NCBI GenBank assembly: GCA_031266155.1
Contig: JAISBO010000029.1
Location: 1 to 9,224, forward strand
DNA length: 9,224 bases
Direction of reading: 5' to 3'
DNA from: Puniceicoccales bacterium
GTDB taxonomy: Bacteria > Verrucomicrobiota > Verrucomicrobiia > Opitutales > JAIRKQ01
The stretch's first letter is position 1, and each line of letters opens with the position of its first letter. Below are positions 6,780 to 9,224 of the stretch, piece by piece. The position numbers were made by a program, and so were the translations under genes. Under the pieces are notes generated by a model that searched no databases, was not told the DNA's origin, and saw only the letters and a program-made list of their open reading frames with translations.

Positions 6780-6977
6780 CCCCAGTGTACGTTCCCGCGA
6801 TTTATGTTCAATCCCATGGAAATTGCTTAAACACTTGCAATTATTGGATTACTGAGTTTTTTGTTAGCCATGCAAAACATCGTCGAGATTAGGAATACAC
6901 CATTCGTAGTCGCATGGGCAAGTCCAATGGGATTTTTGGTGGAAAACATTACACTAGCCATTAGCGTGAGGGAATAG
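6780..6977 (+). other. Intergenic stretch with a broken short hydrophobic reading frame
   Basis: In one plus-strand frame ATG at 6804 reads MFNPMEIA and stops at TAA (6828-6830). The same frame then reads TLAIIGLLSFLLAMQN and on to a TAG at 6975-6977 directly before the GTG of the next gene; an inner ATG at 6870 would give 35 residues ending NITLAISVRE. The hydrophobic run LAIIGLLSFLLA is membrane-like. It could be a small membrane-protein gene with a nonsense mutation, a remnant, or chance. I see no terminator hairpin here. Confidence 0.25.
6968..6972 (+). promoter_or_regulatory. Shine-Dalgarno that fixes the GTG start of the recD2-type gene
   Basis: GAGGG sits 5 nt before GTG at 6978, and a TAG lies in frame immediately before that GTG, so no longer start in this frame is possible without readthrough. 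It is one of the few convincing ribosome sites in the window. Confidence 0.55.
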
Positions 6978-9146
6978 GTGGCCGAGGCAGAAGAGTCGAA
7001 ACCGACCATAGCAGGCGTGCTCGAAAGGATTATTTTTCGAAATGATGCCAATTTCTACAGTATCATAGAGGTTAAGGAATCGAAATCGGGGACCAAGGTA
7101 ACGGCATGTGGAATTTTACCGGGTGTTCAGCCCGGGGAAACCTTGGAAATGGCAGGGAATTGGACGGTCCATGAAAGGCATGGGAAGCAGTTTAACGTGG
7201 AACACTTTGAGTCCAAATTGCCCTCCGATATTAAAGGTATTCGGCGCTATCTGGGCAGCGGATTGGTCGAAGGGATTGGTAAAATTTATGCAAAGAAAAT
7301 AGTGGACTATTTCGGGGCAGATACGTTTAGTGTTCTGTCGACCGAATCTGCTCGGTTATTGGAAGTTGATGGGATTGGAAAACAGCGTGCGGCAAAGATA
7401 AAAGATGCCTGGGATTCCCAGTTTGCCATACGGGATATCATGATTTTTTTGCAGACCTACGATGTGACCAATGCGCTATGCATGAAATTGTATGAAAAAT
7501 ATGGTGTTGGAGCACGGACAATTTTGGAAACCGATCCCTATCGCGTTGCCCAGGAGGTGCAAGGGGTGGGATTCAAAACGGCCGACAAAATTGCGAAAAA
7601 TCTCGGCATTCCTTCCACCCATTCATCCCGCATCGATGCCGGAATCATGCATATTTTATCGCTGGCCGAGGACGATGGCCATACGTGCATCCACCGCCAA
7701 CAGCTACTAAAATCAGCACAGATTTTGTTGGAATTGTCCCCCGATAGAATAAACGAGCGCGTCGAAAAGTTAATCACTTTTGGGAGGTTGTGCATGATTT
7801 CCGATGAAATCGTACAAAAGTCGTCCCTAAAAAACATGGAAGATACCATAGCCAAGTGTTTACAAAATATTCTCTTCGATAAAAGTTCAACGTTGCCTGA
7901 CATTTGGACAGAAAAAGCGATTGATTGGGTACAAAAGCGTGAGAGTTTAGCATTTGCTCCGGGACAAGTTGCAGCCATCGAGGCGGCATTGACCAACAAG
8001 GTATCAATCTTGACCGGTGGCCCTGGGACTGGGAAAACGACCATCCTTCGTTCGCTTGTGACAATTCTTTCCGCCAAAAAAGCAAACATTGTCCTATGTG
8101 CTCCCACGGGGCGTGCTGCCCAAAAAATTTCCGAAACCACCGGGAAGCCTGCCCAAACAATTCACAGGCTGCTGCAATATAAGCCTGGAGAACGCACATT
8201 TTTGCACGATGAATCTATGCCGCTCAAATTGGATTTTATCGTGGTAGATGAAGCGAGCATGGTCGACGTTTTCCTAGCTGCTTCGCTATTTAGAGCACTT
8301 CCGACCACTGCCCATGTGTTGCTTGTCGGCGATATAGACCAGTTGCCTTCCGTGGGCCCGGGGAATGTGTTGGGGGACATCATAAAATCTGGAAAATTTC
8401 ATGTCACACGACTGGATAGAATCTTTCGCCAGGAAGCTTGCAGTGAAATTGTTTCCGTAGCTCACAATATCATCCATGCGGTGGAAGATTGTCCAGAAAT
8501 AATGCATTCCTTTGGCGATATTAATCCATCCCGCGATTTTCACTTCATAGAGGCTGAAACCCCTGAAGTCTGCCTGGAAAAGATAACTCTCCTCTGTCAA
8601 AAATATCTTCCGATGTGGTACAATATTGACCCAATCAACGATGTGCAAGTTTTAGTCCCCGTACACCAGGGAATAATTGGAACGGAAAATTTAAATACCA
8701 CCTTTCAAAATATTTTTATCCCAAAGGAATACGGTGCTCCTTGGACACAGTTTAGAATCGCGGATAAAATCATTCAAATAAGAAACAATTACGAAAAGAA
8801 TATCTTCAACGGGGACCTTGGCAATATAACCTATTTAAACGACGATGACCATACGGCGACGGCCAAATTTAGCGATGAGGTTGTATGCCTAAACAAAGGG
8901 AATTTGTCGGATATTCATTTGGCCTATGCCATAAGCATACACAAATCCCAGGGTAGTGAGTTTCCTATTGTAATCATTGCACTGCTGAGACAGCATTACA
9001 TTATGTTACAGCGTAACCTTCTGTACACTGCCATCACGCGTGGGAAAAACAAAGTGTTCATCGTTGGAGATCCCAGAGCATATTCCATTGCAACCCAAAA
9101 TAAGGAAAGGACGAAACGGCTAACGGGGCTATACCTATCAGCCTAG
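6978..9146 (+). CDS. recD2: RecD2-type (RecD/TraA family) DNA helicase
   Basis: A 722-residue superfamily 1B 5'-3' DNA helicase. RecD2 proteins act without RecBC in DNA repair and replication-fork maintenance. The order of domains is typical: an N-terminal OB-like region (about 8-80), helix-hairpin-helix segments near GLVEGIGKIYAKKI (95-108), LEVDGIGKQRAAKI (128-141) and VQGVGFKTADKIAK (194-207), then the motor. Motor motifs: Walker A GGPGTGKTT (347-355), APTGRAA (375-381), Walker B VVDEAS (422-427), GDIDQLPSVGPG (451-462), FRQ (483-485), IHKSQGSEF (654-662) and LLYTAITRGK (681-690). All key residues are present, so it should be active. The long N-terminal region distinguishes it from the RecBCD subunit RecD. 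GTG start with a good Shine-Dalgarno. Length is at the short end of the family (about 720-800). Confidence 0.93.
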   Translation: MAEAEESKPTIAGVLERIIFRNDANFYSIIEVKESKSGTKVTACGILPGVQPGETLEMAGNWTVHERHGKQFNVEHFESKLPSDIKGIRRYLGSGLVEGIGKIYAKKIVDYFGADTFSVLSTESARLLEVDGIGKQRAAKIKDAWDSQFAIRDIMIFLQTYDVTNALCMKLYEKYGVGARTILETDPYRVAQEVQGVGFKTADKIAKNLGIPSTHSSRIDAGIMHILSLAEDDGHTCIHRQQLLKSAQILLELSPDRINERVEKLITFGRLCMISDEIVQKSSLKNMEDTIAKCLQNILFDKSSTLPDIWTEKAIDWVQKRESLAFAPGQVAAIEAALTNKVSILTGGPGTGKTTILRSLVTILSAKKANIVLCAPTGRAAQKISETTGKPAQTIHRLLQYKPGERTFLHDESMPLKLDFIVVDEASMVDVFLAASLFRALPTTAHVLLVGDIDQLPSVGPGNVLGDIIKSGKFHVTRLDRIFRQEACSEIVSVAHNIIHAVEDCPEIMHSFGDINPSRDFHFIEAETPEVCLEKITLLCQKYLPMWYNIDPINDVQVLVPVHQGIIGTENLNTTFQNIFIPKEYGAPWTQFRIADKIIQIRNNYEKNIFNGDLGNITYLNDDDHTATAKFSDEVVCLNKGNLSDIHLAYAISIHKSQGSEFPIVIIALLRQHYIMLQRNLLYTAITRGKNKVFIVGDPRAYSIATQNKERTKRLTGLYLSA

Positions 9147-9195
9147 GCTCAGGACTCATAAATTCAAATAAAAGAGGAAAGAACAGGCGATACAA

Positions 9196-9224
9196 ATGGA
9201 AGAGAAGAAGATATGGGCACAGCG
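9196..9224 (+). CDS. Probable start of a further gene, cut by the window edge
   Basis: ATG at 9196 opens a frame reading MEEKKIWAQ before the sequence ends. An AGAGGA (9173-9178) lies 17 nt upstream, which is further than ideal for a ribosome site. The purine-rich stretch, codon choice and position about 50 nt after recD2 suggest a real gene in the same direction, but nine codons are too few to name it. Confidence 0.35.

Noticed and set aside
6827..7051. 74-residue minus-strand ORF across the hldD-recD2 gap
   Set aside because: It overlaps the start of recD2 antisense, has no ribosome site, and its hydrophobic look comes from the opposite hydrophobic frame.
7538..8140. 200-residue minus-strand ORF inside recD2
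   Set aside because: It is a shadow of the helicase: the plus strand carries complete helicase motifs there, and the antisense translation shows no domain.
9139..9150. Palindrome GCCTAGGC at the end of recD2 as a terminator
   Set aside because: The stem is only four bases with no loop and no following T run.
1..9224. CRISPR array, tRNA, rRNA, insertion sequence or prophage
   Set aside because: No spaced direct repeats, cloverleaf-like segments, transposase motifs or phage genes were seen on either strand.

Overview
The window (roughly 40-45% GC by eye) looks like the chromosome of a Gram-negative, host-associated or free-living bacterium, most likely Verrucomicrobiota (perhaps the Opitutia side). 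That placement is an inference. It rests on the partial secretin at the left edge, whose N-terminal half (IIPRVRFINTPLSRVIESL, then a STN-like segment) resembles the Amuc_1098-type secretins of Verrucomicrobiota. An ADP-heptose epimerase implies heptose-containing lipopolysaccharide and therefore an outer membrane. There is no phage, insertion sequence, CRISPR array, rRNA or tRNA that I can see.

Layout, left to right. 1-1454 (minus): 5' part of a secretin gene that runs off the left edge. 1455-1557: short divergent control region with an AT-rich dyad. 1558-2184 (plus): unrecognised 208-residue ORF whose last 46 codons run antisense into the next gene. 2047-3657 (minus): OppA/DppA-family lipoprotein. 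3674-4999 (minus): a thymidine-phosphorylase-family protein lying 16 nt upstream of the oppA-like gene, so the two are probably one operon. 5000-5140: leader of that operon, with a dyad, promoter-like hexamers and a six-codon leader ORF. 5141-5602 (minus): nrdR. 5603-5765: divergent promoter region. 5766-6779 (plus): hldD (rfaD). 6780-6977: gap holding a short hydrophobic reading frame interrupted by a stop. 6978-9146 (plus): recD2-type helicase with a GTG start. 9196-9224: probable first codons of another plus-strand gene, cut by the right edge.

Most of the genes are unrelated housekeeping functions: outer-membrane secretion or pili, deoxyribonucleotide control, LPS core sugar synthesis and DNA repair. 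The part that departs from textbook is the minus-strand pair at 2047-4999. The phosphorylase relative keeps the fold signature but, by my manual alignment to E. coli DeoA, has lost most of the phosphate- and base-contacting residues. It is coupled to an oligopeptide-type binding lipoprotein with no permease or ATPase genes alongside. That pair, its leader, and the unknown ORF that collides with its 3' end are the best places to look for something undescribed. I do not see a convincing complete new system.
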